From Nitratidesulfovibrio termitidis HI1 (GTDB lineage: Bacteria; Desulfobacterota; Desulfovibrionia; Desulfovibrionales; Desulfovibrionaceae): 64,000 bases of DNA. Location of the stretch: assembly GCF_000504305.1 (NCBI RefSeq), contig NZ_KI632512.1, forward strand, positions 2,737,469-2,801,468. The letters are read 5' to 3'. The notes under the pieces were generated by a model. The model ran no database searches. It had not been told where the DNA came from and saw nothing but the letters and a program-made list of their open reading frames with translations. Positions 26,406-35,762 of the stretch are shown in pieces; position 1 is the first letter of the stretch; every line of letters begins with the position of its first letter. The position numbers and the translations under genes were made by a program.

Positions 26406-27632
26406 CTACCAGATGCCCAGGCCGCGCCTGGTGTCGATCCTGCGCAGTTCGGCGTATTCCGGGCTGGCGGTCTGCTTCAGGATTTCGCAGGCAAAGCGGA
26501 TGTAGCGCCCCGCGTGCAGGGCCTTTTCGCGCTCGCCCAGTTTGTCCAGCACGTAGAAGCGCTGGTAGTGCGAACGCACGGAGGGCTCATGGCGCAGCAG
26601 GTTGTCGGCCTCGGCCAGGGCCATGTCCTTGCGGCGCAAGGACAGCCAGGCCAGCATGGTCAGCCAGCCCGCGCTCCAGCAGTAGCCGTGGGTGTTGCGG
26701 TACAGTACGGCGTGCAGCAGGGCCGCGCGGGGCCGCCCGCGGGCCAGGTGGTCCTGCACCGTGGCATACAACTGGGCCTCGTCGGCGCAGGCGGCGTTTA
26801 CGTCCAGATGCGCATCGTCACGGTAGGGCTGACCGGTATCCACGGCCTGGCGCAATCGCAGCGAACGCTGGTGCGACAGGGGCCGCCACGCCGCCGTGGG
26901 GCGGGTGGCCTGGCGCCAGAACCCCTCCAGCTTGCGCAGGTCGCCGAGTTCGTGGTTGTCGGCCCGGCCCCGGCGCATCTTGGCCTCGTAATCCTGCTGC
27001 GATTTGAACAGGTAGTGGTTCAGCTGCACGATGTCCGCCGTGAAGGGGGCAAAGGCGCTGGTCACCGGGCTGCCGTGCTCGTCCACGCAACCGTGGCCGG
27101 GAGTGAAGAGGAACTGGTGCGGGTCGCGCGCTCTCTCGGTACGGGCGGGCTGCACGATGCTCTTCACGTGCAGGTTGTCGGGCAGATTGTCGGTGAAGAA
27201 TTCCGTGTAATTGTCCAGCACGAGTCCGCCAGGCCTGCCCAGATGCCCGGCAGAACCGTGGGTGACCCAGTGCACGGCCAGACCCGCGTGGGCCTCATAC
27301 TCGAACAGCAGCAGGCGCACGTCGGCATGGCGCTTGAGGATCAGGAATTCGTCCGCGTCGATGAAGGCGATCCAGCGCGCCTTGTGGCGGTAATCCTGGA
27401 TGCACTGGGTGTAGCAGGGCATCTGCATGCTTTTGCCCACCACCCGGTACACATCGGCAATGCCGCGCGCCACGTATTCCTTCAGGGTTTCGCGCACGGG
27501 GATGGCGCTTTCGTTGTCGTAGAAGATGAACTTCTCGAAGCCGATGGCGTGGTGGTAGGCAACGAACTCCGGCAGGGCGAGGTGTTCGTCCTTCACGATG
27601 GCGCAGAGGGCGGCGTAGTACGGGCATCCCAT
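26406..27632 (-). CDS. Glycosyltransferase, family 92/GT2_4-like
   Basis: 408 residues, cytoplasmic. The N-terminal half matches the 'DUF23/Glyco_tranf_2_4' group: [32 protein letters not shown], then [15 protein letters not shown] with the DxD metal motif (IDADEF), and later [18 protein letters not shown]. The C-terminal quarter looks like TPR-type helices ([20 protein letters not shown]). It probably transfers a sugar to a surface polysaccharide or glycan; donor and acceptor are unknown. The ATG at 27632 is preceded by GGAG; upstream in-frame codons are Pro-rich and unlikely to be coding. Confidence 0.83.
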   Translation of the reverse strand: MGCPYYAALCAIVKDEHLALPEFVAYHHAIGFEKFIFYDNESAIPVRETLKEYVARGIADVYRVVGKSMQMPCYTQCIQDYRHKARWIAFIDADEFLILKRHADVRLLLFEYEAHAGLAVHWVTHGSAGHLGRPGGLVLDNYTEFFTDNLPDNLHVKSIVQPARTERARDPHQFLFTPGHGCVDEHGSPVTSAFAPFTADIVQLNHYLFKSQQDYEAKMRRGRADNHELGDLRKLEGFWRQATRPTAAWRPLSHQRSLRLRQAVDTGQPYRDDAHLDVNAACADEAQLYATVQDHLARGRPRAALLHAVLYRNTHGYCWSAGWLTMLAWLSLRRKDMALAEADNLLRHEPSVRSHYQRFYVLDKLGEREKALHAGRYIRFACEILKQTASPEYAELRRIDTRRGLGIW

Positions 27633-27955
27633 GCTGTCGACTCCGATGGCAGGGGGTGGGGCACCGGCGCGATATCCGGGGGTGTGCTTCCGATGTGCAG
27701 GATGCGGGCGCGGGGCGTCAAGCGGTGGGGGCAAAATAGCTCAACTTCACCTGCTGCATTCCGGTGCTGCACCCCGTTTGTCCTGTCTGGCCCTCGTTTC
27801 ACCCTGTCACGGCCGAAATCGCTCCGGTTCGATGCGTCCCGATGTCGCCTGATGTGTTCTGGTGCGCGACAGCTCAGATGTTCCCTGCCATGCCGGTGTG
27901 CAACGGTGCGTCACGATTGCCATCCTCGCTCCTCTTATCCCGGCATCAGGTGCGT
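27633..27955. other. Intergenic stretch without a visible gene
   Basis: 323 bp between two minus-strand genes. No hairpin or promoter of quality is seen. Confidence 0.4.
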
Positions 27956-29251
27956 CTACGCCCTGCCGCCCAGATATTCGCAGGCAAACCCCACCATTGA
28001 ACTGGCCGCGCCAAAGCCGCATACCCCGGCCCAGCCGAAGTGCGCGTATGCCTGTGCGCCAATGGCGGTGCCCAGTGCGCCGCCGATGAACATCATGGTC
28101 ATGTACACGGTGTTCAGGCGGCTGCGCGCCCCGGCGTCCAGCGCATAGACCCGCGCCTGATTGGCGACCATGGACGCCTGCAACCCCGCGTCCATCAGGA
28201 TGATGCCCGCCACCAGCGCGGCCATGGACGCACGCCCCGCCCAGAACAGCGCGAACGAGGCGGCCACGGCGGCAGCCCCCAGCACGATGATGCGCCGGTT
28301 GCCGTCCTGCCCGCGCCACTTGTCGGCCAGCCGTCCTGCCAGCGGCGCGATCATGACCCCGACGATGCCGATGACACCCAGCGCCCCGGCCACGGCGCTG
28401 CCCATGCGGAACGGGGGCTGCTCCAGAAAGAAGGCCAGGCTGGCCCAGAACGACACGAAGCCCGCGAACAGCAGCCCCTGCACCAGGCCGGAACGGCGCA
28501 GCAGGCCGTGCGTGCGAAACAGTTGCAGCAGCGAGAGCAGCAGCCGGGGGTAGCTGATGGTGGTGGCGGGCCGGACAATGGGCAGGCGTGCGGCCAGTAC
28601 CGCCGCCAGCACCGCGCATACCCCACCCGCCGCCCAGAAGAGCAGACGCCAGCTGGCGTATTCCGAAACCAGCCCGCTGACCGTACGCGACAGCAGGATG
28701 CCGGACAGCAGCCCCGCCATGACCAGACCCACCACGCGGCCCTTCTGGTTGTCCGGGGCCAGTTGCGCGGCCATGGGGATGATCTGCTGGGCCACGGTGG
28801 CCAGTGCGCCCACGGCCAGGCTGGCGGCGGCCAGCGTCCACAACCCCTGCGTGAAGCCGGACAGCACCAGCGCCGCGGCCAGGGCGGACACGCTCCAGAC
28901 GATGAGCCCGCGCCGTTCCAGCCGGTCGCCCAGGGGCGTGAGCAGCAGCAGCCCGGCGGCATAGCCCGCCTGCGTCAGGATGGGGACGAGCGAGATTTCG
29001 TCCTGCCCGGCATGAAAGGCGCGGGCCAGAATGCCCAGCATGGGCTGGTTGTAGTAGATGCTTGCTACGCACAGGCCCGCGGCGGCGGCCATGAGCAGCA
29101 CCAGCGCGCCGCTCAGCTCGCGGCCTTGTCCGTGCCCGGACATCCTGTCCGGTTGGGCATCCGGTTCGGTGGTGGCGGCGCGGGGTGCAGTGGCGGCCTG
29201 GGAATAATCCGGCGAGGCAGGGGAAGGCATGGAGGAAACGATGGGGGACAT
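27956..29251 (-). CDS. MFS transporter (drug/solute exporter type)
   Basis: 431 residues with 12 predicted membrane segments after a 45-residue cytoplasmic lead. The A-motif-like loop GDRLERRGLIV lies between segments 2 and 3 and a degenerate repeat (GRLADKW) between 8 and 9. The opening SIYYNQPMLGILARAF is typical of a group related to YnfM/sugar-efflux MFS proteins. The start at 29251 has GGAG upstream. Its promoter overlaps a perfect 13-bp palindrome and the adjacent upstream gene encodes a TetR regulator, so it is very likely a repressed efflux pump. The substrate is unknown. Confidence 0.88.
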   Translation of the reverse strand: MSPIVSSMPSPASPDYSQAATAPRAATTEPDAQPDRMSGHGQGRELSGALVLLMAAAAGLCVASIYYNQPMLGILARAFHAGQDEISLVPILTQAGYAAGLLLLTPLGDRLERRGLIVWSVSALAAALVLSGFTQGLWTLAAASLAVGALATVAQQIIPMAAQLAPDNQKGRVVGLVMAGLLSGILLSRTVSGLVSEYASWRLLFWAAGGVCAVLAAVLAARLPIVRPATTISYPRLLLSLLQLFRTHGLLRRSGLVQGLLFAGFVSFWASLAFFLEQPPFRMGSAVAGALGVIGIVGVMIAPLAGRLADKWRGQDGNRRIIVLGAAAVAASFALFWAGRASMAALVAGIILMDAGLQASMVANQARVYALDAGARSRLNTVYMTMMFIGGALGTAIGAQAYAHFGWAGVCGFGAASSMVGFACEYLGGRA

Positions 29252-29277
29252 GCTGCGGGCTCCTTTTAATAGAAACG

Positions 29278-29290
29278 ATACGGACCGTAT
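29278..29290. promoter_or_regulatory. Probable TetR operator upstream of the MFS gene
   Basis: ATACGGACCGTAT is a perfect palindrome around one central base. It overlaps the -10 box of the MFS promoter (29288-29293), the right position for repression by the neighbouring TetR-family protein. Confidence 0.75.
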
Positions 29291-29316
29291 TTAAAATTAG
29301 AATGAGGCGGCGTCAA
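29288..29316 (-). promoter_or_regulatory. Sigma-70 promoter of the MFS gene
   Basis: Minus strand: TTGACG (29311-29316), 17-bp spacer, TAAATA (29288-29293). Confidence 0.7.
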
Positions 29317-29424
29317 GTGGCGAAGTGTGAGGAACGCAAAAAAACTCCGGCGCGGCATGCGGCGGAGGTTCTGGCATGGAAACGAGGGGGCAGGGGGGGC
29401 AGGCATGGCCGTGGGGCCAAGCCG

Positions 29425-29540
29425 AATCAGTCGGGGCCAGTCAGGACCAGTCGGGGGGCAGTCAGGACCAGCCATGATCGGGTCAGGATCGGGCCATGAT
29501 CGGCCATGATCGGGTCAGGATCGGCCATGATCGGTCGGAG
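29425..29540. repeat. Short direct repeats CCATGATCGG/GTCAGGACCAG
   Basis: Units CAGTCAGGACCAG and GGGTCAGGATCGGCCATGATC alternate through about 115 bp between the TetR stop and the MFS promoter. The unit CCATGATCGG appears at least four times. Role unknown; it could have grown by slippage. Confidence 0.6.
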
Positions 29541-29550
29541 GCTGAGGGGC

Positions 29551-30150
29551 TTACCGGGGCAGCACCACGGAGGCGAACGCCGTGGCGGCGACGGCGCGGA
29601 TGAACGCATCGTCCAGCGGCCCGTGCTGCAACAGCAGGCGGTGGAAAATGGGCGCGTACAGCGCGTCCACCAGCAGATCGAGATCGATGTCCGGGCGCAG
29701 TTCGCCCTGGGCGATGCCGCGCCGCAACGTGTCCTTGGCCGCCGCGCGGCGCGGCAGCAGGTAGCTTTCCACGAAGGCGGCCAGGGTTTGCGGATCGCCC
29801 TGGCCAAGTCCGATGAGTTCGCGCACCAGCCGTCCGGTAACGCCGCGATAGGCGGCGGCCAGCAGATGCATCTGGGCGGTCACGTCGGCCACGGCGGAGT
29901 CGGTGTGGGGAAAGTCGATGCGCGGGTTGGTGGCGTCCATGAACGCCTCCATGGCCACGGCCCCCTTGCCCGGCCACCAACGGTACAGGGTGGCCTTGCT
30001 GACCCCGGCGCGCGCGGCAATGCCCTCCATGGTCAGGCGGGCGTAGCCGACTTCCTCGAGCAGGGCGTTGGTGGCCTCCAGGATCTGCGTGCGCGAGGCG
30101 TCGCAGCGGGGGCGGCCACGGGGGCGTTTCTTGGGGGCGGGTGTGTCCAT
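29551..30150 (-). CDS. TetR-family transcriptional regulator
   Basis: 199 residues. After a basic lead (KKRPRGRPRCDASRTQI) comes the helix-turn-helix LTMEGIAARAGVSKATLYRW (about residues 34-53), then a helical ligand-binding domain with a C-terminal TetR_C-like pattern (LLVDALYAPIFHRLLL). It probably represses the downstream MFS gene through the palindrome at 29278-29290 and is released by the pump's substrate. The start is the ATG at 30150; in-frame sequence upstream looks non-coding. The ligand is unknown. Confidence 0.88.
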   Translation of the reverse strand: MDTPAPKKRPRGRPRCDASRTQILEATNALLEEVGYARLTMEGIAARAGVSKATLYRWWPGKGAVAMEAFMDATNPRIDFPHTDSAVADVTAQMHLLAAAYRGVTGRLVRELIGLGQGDPQTLAAFVESYLLPRRAAAKDTLRRGIAQGELRPDIDLDLLVDALYAPIFHRLLLQHGPLDDAFIRAVAATAFASVVLPR

Positions 30151-30278
30151 GGTGCTCGGGAATGCCGTGCGGGTGGCGTTGCGTGTTGACTCGGAATCGT
30201 CAGAACCCGGTATGCCGGGTGTGCAGGATGCGCCGCCCCGCGTCAAGTTGGGCACTGCGGGGGATACGCAGCGCTGTC

Positions 30279-30598
30279 CTAGGAGTTGTTTCTGATTGAG
30301 GAGTTTCGTTCGTTGGCAAGGAAAACGAGTTTGCCATGAGGGAGTGCCCTAGCCGTTAGGTGAGCGAAGCGAACCTTACGGATAGGGACCGCAACGCGCG
30401 GCAGCCGTTATGCGAGTCTTCGAGCGTTACGGATGGCGACCGCAACGCGCGGATAAGGACAGCAAAGCCATGGCGGACGAGGTTTGACCTCTCTGCGCTC
30501 GATGCCCGTAAAGCTCGCAAGCTCGCTTAACGGACACACTCCGTGCCCTTCGGGTCGATCAGCCAACGGACGAAAGGACCATTTAGAAGCAACTCCTA
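30279..30598 (-). repeat. Structured inverted-repeat element, copy A3 (expanded)
   Basis: On the minus strand it starts TAGGAGTTGCTTCTAAATGG (the TAG is the stop codon of the LysE gene) and ends with the complementary arm CCTTGCCAACGAACG then CTCCTAG at 30279. The outer arms pair over nearly 40 imperfect positions. The interior holds three of the palindromic modules (near 30347, 30400 and 30503) in place of the simple apical hairpin of other copies. The remainder of the gap, 30151-30278, contains nothing that I recognise. Confidence 0.78.
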
Positions 30599-31213
30599 CC
30601 GTCTGCTGACCGCCAGCATCCCCGCCGCGCCGAACAGGATGGCCGCCGTGGTCTTGTGCTGGAGGTGCTCCAGCGACCGGCGCCGCAGCCAGCGGAACAC
30701 CCGCGCCCCGAACAGGGCGTACGACACCGCGCTGCTGCCCTGAATGACAAAGAAGCTGCCCGCAAGAATGCAGAAGTGCGCGGTGTAGTGGGCGGGCTCG
30801 ATGAACTGCGGAAACAGCACGGTGAACACCAGAATGGACTTGGGGTTGGACATGCCTGTGGCAAAGCCCAGGCAGAACTGCCTGCGCGGGGCCGGAGCGG
30901 GCCGGGCGTCCTCTTCGTCACTGGCCATGGGCACGGCGCGCCAGTTCTTCACGGCCAGCGCCACCAGGTAGGCCACGCCCACCCACTTGATGCAGTTGAA
31001 CACCACCACCGAGCCCTGCACGATGGCCCCCAGGCCGAAATACACCACCACCATCTGCACGCAGTAGGCGCACGAGCCGCCCAGAATGGCGGGCACGGTG
31101 CGCGCGAAGCCGTTGCGCACGCTGGTGGACATGGAGAACATGGTCATGGGCCCCGGCGTGTACGCAATGGCCGTCATGAGCAGAAAATAGGTGAACCATG
31201 TGCCGAATGCCAT
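30596..31213 (-). CDS. LysE/RhtB-family exporter
   Basis: 205 residues, six membrane segments. The N-terminal FGTWFTYFLLMTAIAYTPGPMT carries the family TPGP motif, followed by GFARTVPAILGGSCAY; the second half has GFATGMSNPKSILVF, the NPK block. These proteins export amino acids such as homoserine, threonine or lysine. The ATG at 31213 has GGGGAGG upstream. Its TAG stop is supplied by the end of a dispersed repeat element. It lies just downstream of tRNA-Ala on the same strand, with a terminator between them. The substrate is unknown. Confidence 0.87.
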   Translation of the reverse strand: MAFGTWFTYFLLMTAIAYTPGPMTMFSMSTSVRNGFARTVPAILGGSCAYCVQMVVVYFGLGAIVQGSVVVFNCIKWVGVAYLVALAVKNWRAVPMASDEEDARPAPAPRRQFCLGFATGMSNPKSILVFTVLFPQFIEPAHYTAHFCILAGSFFVIQGSSAVSYALFGARVFRWLRRRSLEHLQHKTTAAILFGAAGMLAVSRR

Positions 31214-31243
31214 GCTGCCCTCCCCGGTGTGGCGTGTGGGACG

Positions 31244-31283
31244 CAAAAAGGCGCAGGGGTTACCCTTTCGGATAACCCCTGCG
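31244..31283 (-). terminator. Terminator of the tRNA-Ala gene
   Basis: GCAGGGGTTA pairs with TAACCCCTGC, with an inner CC/GG pairing, and on the minus strand is followed by GCCTTTTTGCG. Confidence 0.85.
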
Positions 31284-31289
31284 AAATTC

Positions 31290-31365
<76 letters not shown>

Positions 31366-31401
31366 AAGCGGAAGTAAGTTCTTGCCCGAAACCCTGCGGG
31401 T

Positions 31402-31407
31402 TGTCAA
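31402..31407 (-). promoter_or_regulatory. -35 box of the tRNA-Ala promoter
   Basis: A perfect TTGACA on the minus strand about 37 nt before the tRNA. No convincing -10 box is seen at 16-18 bp. Confidence 0.4.
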
Positions 31408-31736
31408 CAGTCTTGTGTGTGATTCGTGCGGATTGGCCGGATTCGTGGAATTCATGGGGTGCGCCGGGGCGTACGGTAAGGGCGGGGGAGTGCGAACGCG
31501 TGACGGCTGCCGATCGGGTGGGAACTGCCGGCGTGCTCCTTCCGCCAGGCGTTGTGGCGGTTTTCTGCCCGTGTGATGGCGGTTCCGCTTCCCCGCACGC
31601 CCGGCATTGACGGAAGCGGACACTGGTCGTACCACAGCGTCGGGTGTTTGCCCCCCGTGCGCGGCCTGCGCCGTCCGCTTTGCCAGGCGTCGCCGCCCCA
31701 CCCCTTTCCGCAACCCAAGCATCACCGGGAGTCCCG
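31408..31736. other. Intergenic stretch without a visible gene
   Basis: About 330 bp between tRNA-Ala and lgt. No repeat or clear promoter is seen. Confidence 0.4.
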
Positions 31737-32534
31737 ATGCTCGCATATCCCCGCATAGATCCCGTGGCCGTTTCCATCGGCCCGTTGCAGTTCCGCTGGT
31801 ACGGGCTGATGTACCTGTTCGGTTTCGTCTCCGGCTGGTGGCTGGGCCGACGCCGCGCCGCGCAGCCCGGCAGCGACTGGCACCCGCAGCAGGTGGACGA
31901 CATGGTCACCTGGGCCATCTTCGGCGTGGTGCTGGGGGGGCGGCTGGGCTACATCCTGTTCTACGACCTGGCCTATTACGTCAGCCAGCCCGCCGCCATC
32001 TTTCAGATATGGAACGGGGGCATGTCCTTCCACGGCGGATTGCTGGGGGTGCTGTTCGCGGTGTGGCTGTACGCCCGGCGTGCAGGGCGCGAGTTCCTGT
32101 CCGTAGTGGACTTCGTGGCGCCGCTGATTCCGCCGGGGCTGTTCTTTGGCCGCATCGGCAACTTCATCAACGGCGAGTTGTGGGGCGCGCCCACCACGCT
32201 GCCGTGGGCCATGGTGTTTCCCGATGGCGGCCCCTTCCCCCGCCACCCTTCGCAATTGTACGAGGCCACGCTGGAAGGCGTGGTGCTGTTTGCCGCCGTA
32301 TGGTGGTTTTCCGGCCGCAAGCGCCCGGTGGGTGCAGTGTCCGGCCTGTTCGGCCTGCTGTACGCGGTCTTCCGCTTTGCCGTGGAATTCGTGCGCGAGC
32401 CCGATCCGCAGCTGGGCTATCTGGCCTTCGGCTGGCTGACCATGGGGCAGGTGCTGTGCCTGCCGCTGTTTGGCGTGGGGCTGTGGCTGCTGCTGCGCAG
32501 CCGTAGGACGGCGCAAGGGCCTGCCGCGCGATAG
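31737..32534 (+). CDS. lgt: Prolipoprotein diacylglyceryl transferase
   Basis: 265 residues with seven membrane segments. The enzyme moves a diacylglyceryl group from phosphatidylglycerol to the lipobox Cys of prolipoproteins, the first step of lipoprotein maturation at the inner membrane. Diagnostic motifs are FRWYGLMYLFGF, GGMSFHGGLLG (catalytic His region), the Lgt signature GRIGNFINGELWG and RHPSQLYEA. The ATG at 31737 has GGGAG 5 nt upstream. It stands alone before infA. Confidence 0.96.
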   Translation: MLAYPRIDPVAVSIGPLQFRWYGLMYLFGFVSGWWLGRRRAAQPGSDWHPQQVDDMVTWAIFGVVLGGRLGYILFYDLAYYVSQPAAIFQIWNGGMSFHGGLLGVLFAVWLYARRAGREFLSVVDFVAPLIPPGLFFGRIGNFINGELWGAPTTLPWAMVFPDGGPFPRHPSQLYEATLEGVVLFAAVWWFSGRKRPVGAVSGLFGLLYAVFRFAVEFVREPDPQLGYLAFGWLTMGQVLCLPLFGVGLWLLLRSRRTAQGPAAR

Positions 32535-32697
32535 AAGGCGGGTCACCCCGCCATGGTCGGCCTCCGATAGCCGTTGCCCGTTCATGCCCTGCCCGTTCAT
32601 GCCCTGCCGTTCCACGCGCAATGGGCCGCCGGAGCACAGTGGAAACACAGCATCCGGTTCCGCAGTCCGAAACGGGGCGCGAACCCTTGTGCGGCGC

Positions 32698-32715
32698 GGT
32701 TTTGTTGACAAAACC
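32698..32715. promoter_or_regulatory. Palindrome GGTTTTGT-TG-ACAAAACC upstream of infA
   Basis: Perfect 8-bp arms around TG, embedding a TTGACA -35-like hexamer (32706-32711). It could be an operator or part of the infA promoter; the -10 box is not clear. Confidence 0.45.
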
Positions 32716-32789
32716 GGCGTTATGTGAAATGGCGATGCAGTTGTTTTGCCCCGCCCGCACGGGGTGCGAGAGAACGAGACGGAGGAACC

Positions 32790-33008
32790 ATGGCAAAGGA
32801 AGATGCCATCGAGGTTGACGGCGTTGTGCAGGAAGCCCTGCCCAACGCGATGTTTCGTGTGGAACTCGAGAACGGCCACGAAGTGCTGGCCCACATCTCC
32901 GGCAAGATGCGCAAGTTCTACATCCGCATCCTGCCCGGCGACCGTGTGAAGGTAGAGCTTTCGCCGTACGACCTGACGCGTGGCCGCATCACCTACCGCA
33001 TGAAATAG
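32790..33008 (+). CDS. infA: Translation initiation factor IF-1
   Basis: 72 residues, the universal length. It is a single OB-fold with the conserved [13 protein letters not shown] start, [22 protein letters not shown] and the ending [20 protein letters not shown]. It binds the ribosomal A site during initiation with IF-2 and IF-3. GGAGG lies 4 nt before the ATG. An 18-bp palindrome with TTGACA lies 75 bp upstream. It stands alone. Confidence 0.98.
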   Translation: MAKEDAIEVDGVVQEALPNAMFRVELENGHEVLAHISGKMRKFYIRILPGDRVKVELSPYDLTRGRITYRMK

Positions 33009-33588
33009 CCTCCGTCCCACGCCGCGTTTCGCGGCCTCGGTTCTTCCCCTCGCCTCGGCGTGTGTCGCATGCCGGGCGGAAGTGCGTCCCCCTTCGGCCT
33101 TCGGGGCCAGTCATCTTGCCCGCCGTCTTCGCGCCCGCGCGAACGTGGCGGGCTTGTTGCGTCCGGCGTCCGGTGCGCCTGCGATGGTGCGGCGCAATGC
33201 CGCGCCGGTGGGCACGGGCTGCGCCATCCTGCCCCTGTTTCCGCCCCGGCCCCGCGTTTCCGCGCCCGGCTCGCAAAACGCCCCACGCGCCACAACGTAC
33301 GAGGGACGCCGTGCGGCGTCCCCCCCCCCCCATGGTCCGGCCATAATCCGGCCATACTCCGGCCATGGCCCGGCCATGCCGGGATACCATCCGTTGTCAT
33401 TCAAGGAGAGGGCACCGCAGACTGAAAGAGCCGCAGCGCGCGCGAATCCGCCACGCCTCTCTTCTGTTGCCATCGCCCGCGCGTTGTCTTCGCACTTTCC
33501 TGCGGCGAAGTCCGGTGAAGGCGGCCAAAGGCCATCAGCGGAACGGTGCGGACTGAATCCGGGGAATGGTGCGGGCCGAATCCGGCGA
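33009..33588. other. Intergenic stretch with a C12 run and GGCCAT repeats
   Basis: 580 bp without a credible gene. A small hairpin GCCGCG-ttt-CGCGGC at 33021-33035 may end infA. A run of twelve C lies at 33320-33331. From 33334 to 33380 the unit CCGGCCAT recurs four to five times. Confidence 0.6.
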
Positions 33589-35598
33589 TCACGCCCGGGG
33601 TGACGGGTCGGGCGGGCCGCCTGCCCCGTCATTTTCCGGCGTATTCGAATCGTCGGCCGCGGCGTCCATTTCCGTGGCCGCAGCGGCATGCAGCATTGCC
33701 GAGGTGTCCGGGGTGTCCGGGGTAATCGGGGTAGCCGGGGCGCTGTCCATTCCGCCACCGTCCATTCCGTCATCATCCGGCCCGTTTTCGTCCAGCCCTT
33801 CGTCCTCGGGCCGGGGGGCGAACAGCATCACGAAGAACGCGGCCCCGGTGCGGGTGACGGCATCCAGCGGGCTTTCCACCCAGATGTCCCCGCCGTGGCT
33901 CATGACGATGCGGCGGCAGATGGCCAGGCCCAGGCCCGCGCTGCCGTTCTTGGCGCCGTCGCCGTCGCGGTCCAGGCGGTAGAAACGTTCGAAGATGCGG
34001 TCGCGGCTCTTTTCCGGAATGCCCGGTCCCTGGTCGCTCACGCACAGGGTCACCCTGCCGTCGGCGGCGGTGGCGGACACGGCCACCCGCGTCTGCGGGG
34101 GGCTGTACTTGATGGCGTTGTCCAGCAGGTTGCGGAACACCTCCACCAGTCCGTCGCGGTCGGCCAGCACCGCCAGGGGGCCCGCCCCCACGCCGTTTTC
34201 CAGCGTGATGTCCTTGCGCGTGGCCACCGGCTCCAGTTCGCGCACGGTCTGGCGCAGCACCTCCGCGGCGTCCACGCCGGTCAGGGCCACCTTGTCGCCC
34301 TTGTGCTCCGAACGGGCCAGCACCAGCAGGCTGTTGACCATCTTGGTCATATGGTTGGCATTCTTGAGGATGGTGCGCAAAAAGGCGGACATCTGGTCGC
34401 GCGAGGCGGGCGGCCCTTCCAGCAGCGTTTCGGCATAGCCCTTGATGCTGGTAAGCGGGGTCTTGAGCTCGTGCGAAACGTTGGCCACGAAGTCGCGGCG
34501 GATGTGCTCCAGCTTTTCGCGCTCGCTGATGTCGTGGAACACCAGCACCATGCGCTGGCCCGAGGCATCGCGGAAGGGCACCAGCGAAATCTCGAAGGCG
34601 CGTCCCTCGCCCAGGTCGGCCTGCATGCTGGTGCCGCGCGCGTTGGGCGAAACCAGCATTTCATCCACCATGCGCTGCAGTTCCGGTTTCATGGTGGCTT
34701 CCAGCGGGGTGGCCCCCAGCTTGTTGCCGATGCCCGTGAACATGGCGGTAAGCGCGCGGTTCATGGACTCGATGCGCCCGGCGGCGTCCAGCACCATGAC
34801 CCCCTCGTGCATGCCGTTGAACACGGCCTCCAGCCGCCCCTTCTGTTCGTTCAACTGGTGCAGGTGCTGCTCGATGTTGTGGGCCATGCCGTTGATGGCG
34901 TGGGCCAGGGGCCTCAGCTCGCGGCCCGGTATGTCGCGGATGCGGCGTCCGTATTCGCCCTGGCCGATGGCCTGGGCCGCCATGGCCATGGTTTCCATGC
35001 CGCGCAGCAGGGGCCGCGTGACCAGAAGGCCCAGCGCGCCGCTGGCCATGAGCGAGAACAGGAAGGCCCACACCAGCCCCTTTTCCATGCGGTCCAGCCG
35101 GTCGTGCACCACCGACAGGGGCAGGGCCAGGCGCAGGGTGCCGGGGTCCAGCCCGGCGATGCCGTCCACCTTGCGGGCGGCGTAGATCAGATCCTTGCCC
35201 AGGGTGGCGCTGAAGCGCACGTCGGTGCCCAGCGCGCCGGTGCGGGCCGCCACCACCTCGGGCCGGGTGGCGTGGTCCTCCAGCGTGGACAGGCGCTCGT
35301 ACGGCACGTCGGAATCGGCCATGACGTGGCCGTCCACGATGTAGGTGATGCGGGTGCCGGTGCGGCGGGAGAATTCCGTGACCCAGGCGTTGAGATGCCG
35401 GTACGAGGGAAAGCGCGGGTGCTCGCGCAGCAGCCAGTAGGTGGTGTCCACGTCCTCGGCGGCGCGGGCCTTGGCCTCCAGCAGCACGTCGCGGCGCAGG
35501 GTCTTGTCGAAATAGAGATAGGGCGGCAGCAGCGCCACGATCAGCAGCAGCCAGGTGCCCACGACGAGCCGTTTGCGCAGGGAGTACTGTTTCATCAT
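33589..35598 (-). CDS. PhoR-like membrane sensor histidine kinase
   Basis: 669 residues. Membrane segments near 12-28 and 175-197 enclose a periplasmic domain of about 145 residues. Then come HAMP, a PAS domain (GVMVLDAAGRIESMNRAL), HisKA with the phospho-acceptor in VANVSHELKTPLTSIKGYAE, and HATPase boxes (NLLDNAIKYS, DQGPGIP, GLGLAI). This order is that of PhoR/PnpS-type kinases, which monitor phosphate, but no response regulator or phosphate gene is adjacent, so it is an orphan. The C-terminal 60 residues are an acidic, Ala/Pro/Thr-rich tail. ATG codons at 35598 and 35595 compete; AAGG is very close to both. Confidence 0.9.
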   Translation of the reverse strand: MMKQYSLRKRLVVGTWLLLIVALLPPYLYFDKTLRRDVLLEAKARAAEDVDTTYWLLREHPRFPSYRHLNAWVTEFSRRTGTRITYIVDGHVMADSDVPYERLSTLEDHATRPEVVAARTGALGTDVRFSATLGKDLIYAARKVDGIAGLDPGTLRLALPLSVVHDRLDRMEKGLVWAFLFSLMASGALGLLVTRPLLRGMETMAMAAQAIGQGEYGRRIRDIPGRELRPLAHAINGMAHNIEQHLHQLNEQKGRLEAVFNGMHEGVMVLDAAGRIESMNRALTAMFTGIGNKLGATPLEATMKPELQRMVDEMLVSPNARGTSMQADLGEGRAFEISLVPFRDASGQRMVLVFHDISEREKLEHIRRDFVANVSHELKTPLTSIKGYAETLLEGPPASRDQMSAFLRTILKNANHMTKMVNSLLVLARSEHKGDKVALTGVDAAEVLRQTVRELEPVATRKDITLENGVGAGPLAVLADRDGLVEVFRNLLDNAIKYSPPQTRVAVSATAADGRVTLCVSDQGPGIPEKSRDRIFERFYRLDRDGDGAKNGSAGLGLAICRRIVMSHGGDIWVESPLDAVTRTGAAFFVMLFAPRPEDEGLDENGPDDDGMDGGGMDSAPATPITPDTPDTSAMLHAAAATEMDAAADDSNTPENDGAGGPPDPSPRA

Positions 35599-35762
35599 CC
35601 TTGTCTCGCGCGGGTCCGTGTCGCGCCCGTCACATGGATGTTACAATTCGTCGAACGTGTGTCGGCCCGCGTGTCGATCAGGGTGCCGGGGGCGTGCCGT
35701 TGCGCGTCGCCGCCCGTGGGGAACATGCCTGATTCCGTCCGCTCTTCCGGGGGGGAAATCCG

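Noticed and set aside
23633-27007. A plus-strand open frame of about 1120 codons opposite the chemoreceptor and glycosyltransferase genes
   Set aside because: It crosses two terminators and two convincing minus-strand genes and has low-complexity Gly/His composition.
29425-29540. CRISPR-like array in the alternating repeats
   Set aside because: The units are about 10-13 bp and nearly contiguous, with no unique spacers of 30 bp or more and no cas genes nearby.
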